NCBI GenBank assembly: GCA_022821385.1
Contig: JAJEDR010000015.1
Coordinates: 1 to 55,399, forward strand
Length of the DNA stretch: 55,399 nucleotides
Direction: 5' to 3'
DNA from: Rhodothermales bacterium
GTDB lineage: Bacteria; Bacteroidota; Rhodothermia; Rhodothermales; Bin80
In this document: positions 46,630 to 55,240 of the stretch, piece after piece
How positions within the stretch are numbered: the first letter of the stretch is position 1
Layout: each line of letters opens with the position of its first letter
Program-made: the position numbers and the translations under genes
The notes under the pieces: model-generated
What the model was told of the DNA's origin: nothing
Database searches by the model: none
The model's input: only the letters and a program-made list of their open reading frames with translations

Positions 46630-48087
46630 TCAGGCTTGGTAAGATCCTGCGGTTACCGGTCCTCCTGATCCAGTCCAGTCGGTGTGAAAAAAGTTTCCCC
46701 GCGCATGATCAAGTCGCTCGTAGGTATGCGCACCAAAATAATCCCTTTGAGCTTGAATTAAATTAGCTGGGCCGCGCGCACGTCGGTAGCCGTCATAGAA
46801 GGAAAGTGCACTGCTGATAGCTGGTATAGGGATACCGGACATGGTAGCTGTTGCAACTGTGCGGCGCCACGCGCCCTGGGCCTCTGAAAGCGCTTTTGAA
46901 AAATAGGGGGCAACCAGCAAACTTTCCATACCTGCTTCGGAGTCGAACGCCTGTTTAATTTTTCCTAGGAAGGCGGACCTGATAATGCAACCGCCTCTCC
47001 ACATGAGGGCGATACTACCGTAGTTAAGGGGCCAGTCATAGGTGTCAGCTGCAGCACGAAGAAGCATGTACCCCTGTGCATAGGACATGATTTTGGAGGC
47101 GTACACGGCTTCATGCAGGTCACGTACCAGCGCGGTGCGGTCGTGTTTGTGTGCCGGTGGAGGCCCGGATAGTACCTTCTCGGCACGAGCCCGCTCGGTG
47201 GTCAGCGAGGAGAGAAACCGGGCAAAGACCGCTTCTCCAATCAGTGTCAGCGGGATTCCAGTATCAAGCGCCGCGATAGCGGTCCATTTTCCGGTCCCTT
47301 TTTGTCCGGCGCTGTCAAGTATCGTATCTAATGTGGACTCTCCCTTTTTGTCCTGATAAGCAAGAATATCCCGTGTGATCTGGATCAAATATGAATCAAG
47401 CGTTCCTGTATTCCAGCGTGCATAGACCTCATACATCTCTTGATTTGAGAGTCCCAGGAGTTCTTTCATAATGTGGTACGATTCCGCAATAATTTGCATG
47501 TCACCGTACTCAATTCCGTTATGAACCATCTTGACAAAATGGCCAGCTCCATTGGGGCCGATCCATTCACAACAGGAGGATCCACCCACCTTAGCGGCGA
47601 CACTTTGCAGGATATGCTTCACATGAGGCCACGCCTCGGGGCTTCCCCCTGGCATAATGCTTGGACCAGTTCGGGCGCCTTCCTCGCCTCCGGATACACC
47701 GGTTCCAATGAAGCGCAAGCCATGTGCTTCCACCTCGCGTGTGCGTCGGATAGTGTCGTGGTAGTTTGAATTTCCCCCGTCAATGATAATATCTCCAGGC
47801 TCCAATAGTGGTATCAGATCGAGGATTGTCTGGTCGGTAGGTGCTCCTGCCTTTACCATCAGCATTACGCGCCGAGGTCGTTTGAGTGCAGCTACAAGTT
47901 CTGCCAGTGAATTTGCGCCCTCAATGGATGTGCCGGAGGCTGGTCCCGCAATAAAATCCGCTACCTTGGAAACTGTGCGGTTGTACACGGCTACCGAAAA
48001 GCCGCGATCGTTCATGTTCAGAACAAGGTTCTGACCCATTACGGCCAGTCCTATCACACCGATGTCGGCAGTGGGATGATTGCTCAT
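46630..48087 (-). CDS. gnd: 6-Phosphogluconate dehydrogenase (decarboxylating)
   Basis: A 485-residue enzyme of the oxidative pentose phosphate pathway making ribulose 5-phosphate, CO2 and NADPH. The N-terminal Rossmann motif is IGLAVMGQNL. The substrate site GVSGGEEGARTGPSIMPGG and the catalytic Lys in FVKMVHNGIEYGDMQ are intact, as is the C-terminal RGNFFHTDWTG. Length is typical of the long-chain (about 470-480 residue) form. It is the first gene of a two-gene unit with the nucleoside hydrolase. Confidence 0.95.
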   Translation of the reverse strand: MSNHPTADIGVIGLAVMGQNLVLNMNDRGFSVAVYNRTVSKVADFIAGPASGTSIEGANSLAELVAALKRPRRVMLMVKAGAPTDQTILDLIPLLEPGDIIIDGGNSNYHDTIRRTREVEAHGLRFIGTGVSGGEEGARTGPSIMPGGSPEAWPHVKHILQSVAAKVGGSSCCEWIGPNGAGHFVKMVHNGIEYGDMQIIAESYHIMKELLGLSNQEMYEVYARWNTGTLDSYLIQITRDILAYQDKKGESTLDTILDSAGQKGTGKWTAIAALDTGIPLTLIGEAVFARFLSSLTTERARAEKVLSGPPPAHKHDRTALVRDLHEAVYASKIMSYAQGYMLLRAAADTYDWPLNYGSIALMWRGGCIIRSAFLGKIKQAFDSEAGMESLLVAPYFSKALSEAQGAWRRTVATATMSGIPIPAISSALSFYDGYRRARGPANLIQAQRDYFGAHTYERLDHARGNFFHTDWTGSGGPVTAGSYQA

Positions 48088-48483
48088 GAATTTGAGTCAA
48101 TTACGTGTTTCTATTATGCGACAGCACATCAAATGCGCTCATTCAGGTCAGCTTGAGCGGCGGTTTAACGCGTTAAGGCTGAGAAAAGCCCCGCAGTACC
48201 GCATTTGCTTTGGCCGTTTCAAAGGACACCCATACCACGTGATAGCCCTCATTTCTGGTCACGTTTATCAAAGGGGCGTGGAATTCATCTTTCCGTTTCT
48301 GTGGCCCGCCGAGATGTATTCTATCTACACAGATTACCGCCGTGCGGCATTGCAGGGCGCAGCATGGCTAGTTACCCTGCAGACGTGGACTGCGAAGGCC
48401 TTCCGCTGTACGGCGCTGCATAAGTCGGACTGATTCCAGACGGCAGGCTTCAATCGCTCGAAGACACACGCTCAGCGGGCGGC
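48088..48483. other. Intergenic region; right part is a duplicated flank
   Basis: About 400 bp. From 48345 onward the sequence is a diverged copy of 50506-50644, the 3' flank of the tandem propeller gene. The left part (48088-48344) has an open frame on the plus strand without recognisable protein character. No terminator is evident. Confidence 0.55.
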
Positions 48484-50331
48484 TCACTTCCGGCGCACCA
48501 GACTGCCCGTTGCGACCTGATTGCCCGCCTCCAGGCGATAGGGGTATACGCCGCTGGGCCAGGATGACGCATCCAGCCGCACCGAATGCGCACCGGCGCT
48601 ATGCCATTCGTCCACGGGCACGGCCATTTCGCGACCGAGAATGTCATAGACCCGCAAGCGAACGTGCGAGGCTTCCGGCAACTCAAAGGTAATGGTGGCT
48701 GCTCCCACGAACGGATTGGGGTAGTGCGCAGTCCACAGACTACTCACAGGCCGTGCGTACTCATCTGCTCGCGCTGTTGTCACTGGCCCATATTTTGCCA
48801 GAAACGCCTTGCTACTGAGGGGAGGCATCGCGAGCGTGTCCACCCCAACGATGATGTGATCCGGCTCGTCCCAATCATTGCGCGCAAACCCGGCAACGTA
48901 CAGTTCACCGCTCGGCATGGGCATTATGCCTGTGACCTTGGAATAATCCGGCCCGGTCACCTGCAGGGTGCGGGCCAGCGTGCCTTCAGCATCGTATTCG
49001 ACGAGCAGACCCGTATGGATTCTGGAGCCCGGGGCGGAGCCATTAGTCAGCACGGTGTCTTCAATCTGAATCTGGTGCCCGTAATAGTAGCCGCCCACAT
49101 ATACGTGGCCGTGCATATCCATTTCGATTTCGGTAAGCGACATATAGCTGTCCGGGATCAACCGGCGCCCCCAGTTCACTGACCCGTCCGGGGAATGCCT
49201 AGTGACAAAGCGCAAGATTCCTTTTTCAGATCCTTGTGGCACCTTGAATGTTGTGTCTCCAACCGCAACCTCAATTCCGTGTGAGCTGTAGCCCACCTCC
49301 CAGGCTAGCGCCAGTTCTCCGTCGTCGCGTGCCGAAAGAATCCAGGGTACAGGCGTCTTTTTGAAGTCATGAGAACCACCATCGGTTTCCACGCCAAAAT
49401 CGCTCGCCGTCCGCAGCCAGCGCAGCTTGCCGGCTGCATCGAAGGACGCGACGACGGCGCCAGATTCCTCCAGCCGCATGCTGTCCGGCTGCCCCTCTGC
49501 GAATACTGTGCCCCTTGAGAAAAAGCCGCCCAGATAGGTATTACCTTCGGCATCCACGTCAAAGCTGGGCTTAGCCGGGCTTGCAAGGGATATATAGTTT
49601 ATAGGGAGGTAACCATCCTCGGTGTAACTCAAACTCACGATCCGGAGTGCCCAGCGTACGTGGCCTTCGTGCGAATAGCTGGCCAAAAATACAGAGCGGA
49701 TGGCGTATGACCGCCCGGCGGGAACATAGGGCACCAGCAGGTGGTCAGGCCCCAATCGCAGCGTATCCAGATAGTAGCCCGTCACATACATATTGCCGGC
49801 ATCGTCTCCTCCGAGCCCCAGGATGTAGGCCGGCGCGTCAAAAATATGGTCCACAGGCCAAGCCAGATAGGTGGCCTGCAGCGAATCTCCGGCATCTGAA
49901 TAGCGGTTGATTAGTATTCCCCCATACTCTGCCCACCGGCTGGCCGGAGGACTAACCCCCCTTATCGCACCCTCGTTCGTCCAGACGTATGGGCCCTGTG
50001 CCACTACGGTGTGGATGGATGAAGCATACGACCAACCGAATAGCGCGCCCGGTCTGACCCAGCGTACGTTTCCGTCCGCAGCAATCCGCGCAAGAAAGGT
50101 CTGGTTGAGCGCTGGCGCGAAGACGGTTCCGTCGGACCAGCGGATTGCGTTCTTGTCCGCAACCCGGCCCGACATGTATACGGAGCCTCCCGCATCTGCA
50201 TCCAGACCAAAATTGTTGATCGCATCCTCTACTTCGAGGATCCAGGTAGCCGGCTCGAAGGACTGCGCCCGCACAGCGTCCAGCCGGGGCAGTACCATGG
50301 AAACCAGAAAGAGGAAAATGATTCGACGCAT
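48484..50331 (-). CDS. Secreted beta-propeller protein with type IX sorting domain, copy 1
   Basis: 615 residues from the ATG at 50331; an upstream in-frame ATG at 50355 is not shared with the paralogue. The signal peptide is IIFLFLVSMVLPRLDAVRAQ. The body has SBBP/propeller-like repeats of the type GLDADAGGSVYMSGR, LGGDDAGNMYVTGYYLDTLRLG, DVDAEGNTYLGGFFSRG, and DMHGHVYVGGYYYGHQIQI, where each blade has a G-x-V/T-Y-x-x-G strand. The C-terminal domain (HYPNPFVG, RVYDILGREMAVPVDEW) is a type IX secretion signal, so the protein is probably displayed or released outside the cell. The function is unknown. It is a close tandem copy of the gene at 50645-52492. Confidence 0.8.
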   Translation of the reverse strand: MRRIIFLFLVSMVLPRLDAVRAQSFEPATWILEVEDAINNFGLDADAGGSVYMSGRVADKNAIRWSDGTVFAPALNQTFLARIAADGNVRWVRPGALFGWSYASSIHTVVAQGPYVWTNEGAIRGVSPPASRWAEYGGILINRYSDAGDSLQATYLAWPVDHIFDAPAYILGLGGDDAGNMYVTGYYLDTLRLGPDHLLVPYVPAGRSYAIRSVFLASYSHEGHVRWALRIVSLSYTEDGYLPINYISLASPAKPSFDVDAEGNTYLGGFFSRGTVFAEGQPDSMRLEESGAVVASFDAAGKLRWLRTASDFGVETDGGSHDFKKTPVPWILSARDDGELALAWEVGYSSHGIEVAVGDTTFKVPQGSEKGILRFVTRHSPDGSVNWGRRLIPDSYMSLTEIEMDMHGHVYVGGYYYGHQIQIEDTVLTNGSAPGSRIHTGLLVEYDAEGTLARTLQVTGPDYSKVTGIMPMPSGELYVAGFARNDWDEPDHIIVGVDTLAMPPLSSKAFLAKYGPVTTARADEYARPVSSLWTAHYPNPFVGAATITFELPEASHVRLRVYDILGREMAVPVDEWHSAGAHSVRLDASSWPSGVYPYRLEAGNQVATGSLVRRK

Positions 50332-50369
50332 CGGAGATTCCCTAGAGATCCTCAATACTTAAAGTACAC

Positions 50370-50443
50370 CTATTTGACCAGAGACACCCAGTGGGTTCAA
50401 TGCTGCCGGGCGGATTCCATGCGGAGCAGGTACATGCCGCACG
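50370..50443 (-). pseudogene. Stranded 3' fragment of the secreted peptidase gene
   Basis: On the minus strand this reads GMYLLRMESARQH, a stop (TGA at 50397-50399), then THWVSLVK and a stop. It is the counterpart of GIYLLRMETARQHWTHWVSLVK at the end of the gene at 52529-55138. A Trp codon has become TGA and there is no start or upstream coding part, so it is a duplication leftover. It shows that the repeat unit extended into the upstream gene. Confidence 0.8.
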
Positions 50444-50505
50444 GCTGTTCCGGTGTCCGGGTATTTCCCGGTAAGGAGATCGCCTGTTGGCCGCGGTGCG
50501 TTTGC

Positions 50506-52602
50506 GCGGCATTGCAGGGCGCAGCGAGGCTCCCTACACTGTAGACGTGGACCTCGAAGGCCTTTCGCAGTACGGCACCGCAAAAGTCGGACTGATTCCA
50601 GGCGGCAAGCTTCAATCGCTTGAGACACACGCTCAGCGGGCTGGTCACTTCTGGCGCACCAGACTGCCCGTTGCGACCTGATTGCCCGCCTCCAGGCGGT
50701 ACAGGTATACGCCGCTGGGCCAGGATGACGCATCCATCCGCACGGAATGCGCACCGGCACTGTGCCATTTGTCCACGAGCACGGCCATTTCGCGACCGAT
50801 AACATCGTAGACCCGTAAGCGAACGTGTGAGGCTTCCGGCAACCCGTAGGTAAGCGTGGCTGCTCCTGCAAACGGGTTGGGATAGTGCGCAGTCCACAGG
50901 CTTCCCACAGGCCGTACGTAATCAACTGCGCGCGCTGTTGTTACTGCTCCATACTTTGCCAGAAACGCCTTGCTACCGCGCGGAGGCATCGCGAGCGTGT
51001 CCACTCCAACGATGACCTGATCCGGACCGTCCCGACCCCAACTGCGCGCATATCCCCCAACGTACAGGTCGCCGCCCGGCATGGGCATCATGCCGGTGAC
51101 CTTGGAATGATCCGGCCCGGTCACCTGCAGGGTGCGGGCCAGGGTGCCTTCCGCATCGTATTCGACGAGCAGACCAGTCACGGTTCTGGAGCCATTGGTC
51201 AGCACGGTGTCTTCAATTTGAATCTGGTGGCCGTAATAGTAGCCGCCCACGTATACGTGCCCGTGCATATCCATTTCGATTTCGGTGAGCTCCACGAAAT
51301 CACTGGCAGTCAACCGGCGCACCCAATGCAGCGACCCGTCCGGGGCATGGCGCGTCACAAAATACAGGTACCCACGCTCAGCGTTGTATGGCACCGTGAA
51401 GGTCGTGTCTCCTACCGCTACTTCGATTCCGAGTGAGCTGTACTCCACCCTCCAGGCAAGGGCCAGTTCTCCGTCGTCGCGTGCCGAAAGAATCCACGGT
51501 ACAGTCGTATTTGCGGCGTGACGAAAATTGTCACCGGGATAGGCCCGATAGTCGGCTTTCACGCCAAGATCGCTCGCCGTCCGCAGCCAGCGCAACTTGC
51601 CGGCTGCGTCAAAGGACGCGACGACGCCATCGGATTCCTCCAGACGCACACTGTCCGGCTGCCCCTCTGCGAATAATGTGCCCCTTGAGAAAAAGCCGCC
51701 CAGATAGGTATTCCCCCCGGCATCCACGTCAAAGCTCGGCTTGGCCTGGTCAGCATAATGGGATATGAAGCTGAGAGGTATATTACCATCGGTACCGTGA
51801 CTCGCCATCCTGTACGCCCAGCGCACATTGCCTTCGGGCGAATAGCTGGCCAGGAATACGGTTCGGAAAGAGGAAGTTCCATAAACCCACGGCGCCAGCA
51901 TATACTCAGGCCCCAATCGCAGCGTATCCAGATAGTAGCCCGTCGCATACACGTTGCCGGCATCGTCTCCGCCGAGCCCCATGATGTAGGCCGGCGCGTC
52001 GTAAAGGATGTCCACTGGCCCAGCCAGATAGGTGGCCTGCAGCGAATCTCCAGCATCTGAATAGCGGTTGATAAGTATTCCCCCGAACTCTTCCCATCGG
52101 GTGGTCGGGGGACTACCTCCCCTTAGCTGACCCTCGTTTGTCCAGACGTACGGGCCCTGTGCCACTACGGTGTGGATGGATATGCGATAATCACCTAAAT
52201 ACAGCGCACCCGGTCTGACCCAGCGCACGCTTCCGTCCGCGGCAATCCGCGCAAGAAAATTATAGTTGTACTCCGGCACGAATACTGTTCCGTCGGACCA
52301 GCGGATTGCGTTCCGATCCGGAACGTAGCCCGACATGTAAACGGAGCCTCCCGCATCTGCATCCAGACCAAAATTGTTGACCACCTCCTCTGCTTCGAGG
52401 ATCCAGGTGGCCGACTCGAAGGACTGCGCCCGGATAGCGTCCAGCCGGGGCAGGATCATGGAAACCAGAAAGAGGAAAATGATTCGGCGCATCGAAGAGC
52501 CCCTAGAGATCCTCGGTAGAATATATACCTATTTGACCAGAGAAACCCAGTGGGTCCAATGCTGCCGGGCGGTTTCCATACGGAGCAGGTATATGCCGCT
52601 CG
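50506..52602 (-). repeat. 2.16-kb tandem direct repeat, copy 2
   Basis: The likely parental copy: its right edge is still continuous with the intact peptidase gene. It includes the propeller gene at 50645-52492 and a 139-bp 3' flank. The interval 50444-50505 between the two copies has no counterpart in either, so it may be filler DNA at the junction or diverged sequence. Confidence 0.78.
50645..52492 (-). CDS. Secreted beta-propeller protein with type IX sorting domain, copy 2
   Basis: 615 residues, the same length and layout as the gene at 48484-50331. Signal peptide IIFLFLVSMILPRLDAIRAQ; propeller strands GLDADAGGSVYMSGYVPD, LGGDDAGNVYATGYYLDTLRLG, DVDAGGNTYLGGFF, DMHGHVYVGGYYYGHQ; C-terminal sorting domain HYPNPFAG, RVYDVIGREMAVLVDKW. 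Differences from copy 1 cluster in loops (for example EYMLAPWVYGTSSF versus DHLLVPYVPAGRSY), with small insertions such as a YRAYPGDNFRHAANT stretch, which suggests the copies are diverging at the exposed surface. It is 36 bp downstream of the peptidase gene and probably co-transcribed. Confidence 0.8.
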   Translation of the reverse strand: MRRIIFLFLVSMILPRLDAIRAQSFESATWILEAEEVVNNFGLDADAGGSVYMSGYVPDRNAIRWSDGTVFVPEYNYNFLARIAADGSVRWVRPGALYLGDYRISIHTVVAQGPYVWTNEGQLRGGSPPTTRWEEFGGILINRYSDAGDSLQATYLAGPVDILYDAPAYIMGLGGDDAGNVYATGYYLDTLRLGPEYMLAPWVYGTSSFRTVFLASYSPEGNVRWAYRMASHGTDGNIPLSFISHYADQAKPSFDVDAGGNTYLGGFFSRGTLFAEGQPDSVRLEESDGVVASFDAAGKLRWLRTASDLGVKADYRAYPGDNFRHAANTTVPWILSARDDGELALAWRVEYSSLGIEVAVGDTTFTVPYNAERGYLYFVTRHAPDGSLHWVRRLTASDFVELTEIEMDMHGHVYVGGYYYGHQIQIEDTVLTNGSRTVTGLLVEYDAEGTLARTLQVTGPDHSKVTGMMPMPGGDLYVGGYARSWGRDGPDQVIVGVDTLAMPPRGSKAFLAKYGAVTTARAVDYVRPVGSLWTAHYPNPFAGAATLTYGLPEASHVRLRVYDVIGREMAVLVDKWHSAGAHSVRMDASSWPSGVYLYRLEAGNQVATGSLVRQK

Positions 52603-55138
52603 GCAGGTGGGCAGCCTCGAACTTTACCGAATGTGTTCCGGCCGCCATGTCGGAATCTGCCAGCACGGCGACGCGGCGCCCGAGTACATCGTAAACCCGT
52701 AGCCGCACCGGCCCGGTTTCTGCCAGCGAAAAACGGACGGTTGTTATCGGATTAAAGGGGTTTGGATACGCCCCGTCCAGCGAAGTCTCGGTGCGGGTCG
52801 CCACTGAATCGGATTGTAAGCCGTTAACCTGATTCGATTGTGAGACCATAGACTGGGTAACATTGCCACCGCTGCCACCCGGCGCGTATTTCACGTCCAC
52901 CGAGTAGGTGCTGATCGTTTCATCAGGCATAGTGTAGGCTTTGTAGGCTGCCACCCTGTAATAGTATACCGAGGAGCCCGGGCAGGTGACCGCCGTGTCC
53001 TCGTACGATTTGACTCCGGTAGTGTTAGTGGTGTTTGCAGGAATTGGAGTAAGATTCGCAATTTGGCTCCATGCGCCACTTCCTTCTTTCCGTTCGACAA
53101 CGTAGCCGGATTCATAGACTGAATTGTCGCTCCACTCCAGCTGCAAGTGCCTGGATCCAGTGCCGGAAGTCGGACAGGTCACGTCTAGCTCGTCAGGCAT
53201 GTTCGGACCCCCCATTCTGCGTTTCGCAAAGGCTTTCTCAATTGCATTCGCGTGGGTTGTAGCGCGAACAGTAGCAGCCGTCGTAAATGCGACTCTGAAT
53301 TCAACTGGGCCTGTGCCTTCCGAGGTCATTTGGAGCGCCTCCATCAGAAATGATGCGGCCTTGCTTTCGAAGCCCTTGATTTCCCACGCGGCTGCTGCCA
53401 GCGCCATTCCAGATTTGTAGATGTTCGCCTCATTCACATTGTGCGTGAAAGCTCTGCATGCCTCCTTCCATGCGTTTACACGTGGGGTTGTTTTCCCCCC
53501 ATACACCCAAAAGCACGTCTGGGCCAGGTTTCTCCACGCGACCGGGCCATCAGGGCTGGCTACCGGTCCTCCAAACAGCGAATGGCCCGTTTTGTCAGCC
53601 GTAAAGAAGTCGGCGGTTCCCTCTCTGATTGCCCAGAGATCAAAATCGCCAGATTCAGAGGTTGAAGTATATATTGAATACTGTACTGCGTGGCCATATT
53701 CATGCAGGATAATGTCGCTTGACCTTCCGTACTTGCCCCCTAAGTCTATGATTGTATACGCCTTGGTTGGACTTGCCCACGCATTGTCCTGATCCACTAC
53801 CTTGATTTTGATTTGATTGCCATCCAATCCTGTGAATTTCAGTGATGTCTTAAAATATTCGTGCATTACCCGGGCATGATAGAGTCCGTTCAGCGCCACG
53901 GCCGTATGGCCGTATTCCCCTAATCTGCCCCAGCCCCAGTCGTAACTCAGAGTGGCTGGTCCATTGACATTCAGCGTGAAGCTCTGCGAGGTATCACAGT
54001 CTGTCAGGACAGTGGATTCCACGAATGCGACATCGTTTGCCATCGAAAAGGTCACCGTGTAGGTGCCGTGCCTGGGCACAATGGCCGAATAATTCCCGCC
54101 GTCATCTGCGTAGCCGGTGCAGTTGAAACTACTGCTTCCGGCCCCGGTAATCGAATACTTCGCCCCCGGAAACGCCGCGGAAATGGTTTTGTCGAGCGCG
54201 CTATTCTTATCGTTCGGTGTCTCGTGGTAGTTCAGGGACACCTGGCCGGATATCTTGGGCCCGCTCCCACTGCTCGAGCAAAGGATCGCCGGCATGGTGC
54301 CTGCGCCAGCCCGTCTGCGAACCGCAACGTCGTGCTGGAACAGCGGCAATGGGGCTGCCACGACGACCGGCGACGCGATGGGAGCCTCCGCCCGGTGCTC
54401 GTCCGATACATGCGTTACCCCGCCGGTATTTTCATACTCTCCCAGGATTTTCCCCTCATGCGCGTCAATCAGGTAGGTTTTGCTCAGCGGCGACTTGAGG
54501 TCATAGTCGAAGACGACGACTTCCCAGGCGAGAGCGAAGGTGTAGGCGTTTTCCAGTTCCACGGGGACGATGACCAGGTCGGTTTTCACGCGCCCCTGCG
54601 CACTTTCAACCGAGGCGGCTCCGAGCGCGATCCGGAGGGCGTCCGCGCTGCTGAGGCTTGGTTTGGTGTTGACCTGGACTCTTGGGAACAGGGCGGCCGC
54701 TGCCCCAACGAGCGTTCCGTTATTGAGGACCGAAAGGACGAGATCCGCCGCCCAGACCCGGACGTTGTCGTAGACCTGGGGGTAGCGGACGAACCACATC
54801 CTGTTGTTGGTGGAAATCCTCGGAGTTCCCAATTGCCTGGTGTCCAGCCCGAAGACATTCTTGTGGGCGTCCACGAAGTCATCCGCGGCGGATTCGACGC
54901 CGAACTCGCTGGAGAGTGTCAAGGGCGTGCCGAGGGTAAAGTCGAGCGAGTCCGTGTCGATGATCCAGGTAGGGGTGCCGTTGATTTCGTTGACGTAGGC
55001 GGCGAACTGCTTGCCGCCGTGCTCGAGGAGCCGCGGGTAGCGGACTTGTTGCTGCGCATTGGCAAGTTGTGGCGCGGCGATCAGGGCCAGCAGCATGCAG
55101 AAGGTGCGCAGACTGAACGGTTGTAGTGACAGGGTCAT
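52529..55138 (-). CDS. Secreted gluzincin metallopeptidase (HEYGH) with type IX sorting domain
   Basis: 869 residues from the ATG at 55138; the ATG at 55174 adds 12 polar residues before the signal peptide. Order: signal peptide ending ANAQ; an FTP/PepSY-like propeptide to about residue 235 (VESAADDFVDAHKNVFGLD, WEVVVFDYDL, TYLIDAHEGKIL); a beta-rich region; the catalytic domain with zinc motif HEYGH at 479-483 and the downstream Glu in IREGTADFF (Glu506); a fibronectin-III-like segment (LQLEWSDNSVYESGYVVERK); and the C-terminal sorting domain (AYPNPFNP, RVYDVLGRRVAVLAD). This fits M4/M36-type secreted proteases. GC is clearly higher in the part encoding the first 300 residues than in the catalytic part. 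Confidence 0.82.
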   Translation of the reverse strand: MTLSLQPFSLRTFCMLLALIAAPQLANAQQQVRYPRLLEHGGKQFAAYVNEINGTPTWIIDTDSLDFTLGTPLTLSSEFGVESAADDFVDAHKNVFGLDTRQLGTPRISTNNRMWFVRYPQVYDNVRVWAADLVLSVLNNGTLVGAAAALFPRVQVNTKPSLSSADALRIALGAASVESAQGRVKTDLVIVPVELENAYTFALAWEVVVFDYDLKSPLSKTYLIDAHEGKILGEYENTGGVTHVSDEHRAEAPIASPVVVAAPLPLFQHDVAVRRRAGAGTMPAILCSSSGSGPKISGQVSLNYHETPNDKNSALDKTISAAFPGAKYSITGAGSSSFNCTGYADDGGNYSAIVPRHGTYTVTFSMANDVAFVESTVLTDCDTSQSFTLNVNGPATLSYDWGWGRLGEYGHTAVALNGLYHARVMHEYFKTSLKFTGLDGNQIKIKVVDQDNAWASPTKAYTIIDLGGKYGRSSDIILHEYGHAVQYSIYTSTSESGDFDLWAIREGTADFFTADKTGHSLFGGPVASPDGPVAWRNLAQTCFWVYGGKTTPRVNAWKEACRAFTHNVNEANIYKSGMALAAAAWEIKGFESKAASFLMEALQMTSEGTGPVEFRVAFTTAATVRATTHANAIEKAFAKRRMGGPNMPDELDVTCPTSGTGSRHLQLEWSDNSVYESGYVVERKEGSGAWSQIANLTPIPANTTNTTGVKSYEDTAVTCPGSSVYYYRVAAYKAYTMPDETISTYSVDVKYAPGGSGGNVTQSMVSQSNQVNGLQSDSVATRTETSLDGAYPNPFNPITTVRFSLAETGPVRLRVYDVLGRRVAVLADSDMAAGTHSVKFEAAHLPSGIYLLRMETARQHWTHWVSLVK

Positions 55139-55200
55139 TTTACTTGTGTCGATAATTACAAAATGGTTGTGCATGGATTGTGAACGTGTTGGAATCTGGA

Positions 55201-55234
55201 CGCCCCCCCGGGACGGCAGCGGTCCCGGGGGGCG
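55201..55234. terminator. Strong GC hairpin after the partial gene
   Basis: CCCCCCGGGA (55204-55213) pairs perfectly with TCCCGGGGGG (55223-55232) around a 9-nt loop, and two more pairs are possible past a bulge. It lies 7 bp after the stop of the minus-strand partial gene. No T-run follows on that strand, so it is a probable but unorthodox terminator. Confidence 0.55.
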
Positions 55235-55240
55235 GCCCGG

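Larger units (their letters stand above)
48345..50443 (-). repeat. 2.16-kb tandem direct repeat, copy 1
   Basis: Contains the propeller gene, its 3' flank (48345-48483) and, at the right edge, the last part of the neighbouring peptidase gene. The offset to copy 2 is about 2160 bp along the whole length. Edges set by eye. Confidence 0.8.

Noticed and set aside
48080-48433. Plus-strand frame of 117 codons next to gnd
   Set aside because: Its right part runs through the duplicated 3' flank of the propeller gene, and the reading frame is not kept in the other copy; no recognisable family.
50487-50681. Plus-strand frame with protein-like text (YTVDVDLEGLSQYGT)
   Set aside because: The other repeat copy has a stop in the same frame and the right end is antisense to the propeller gene, so it is probably chance.
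54068-55126. Plus-strand frame of 352 codons opposite the peptidase gene
   Set aside because: Antisense to the signal peptide, propeptide and linker of a well-supported peptidase; openness follows from the high GC of this part.
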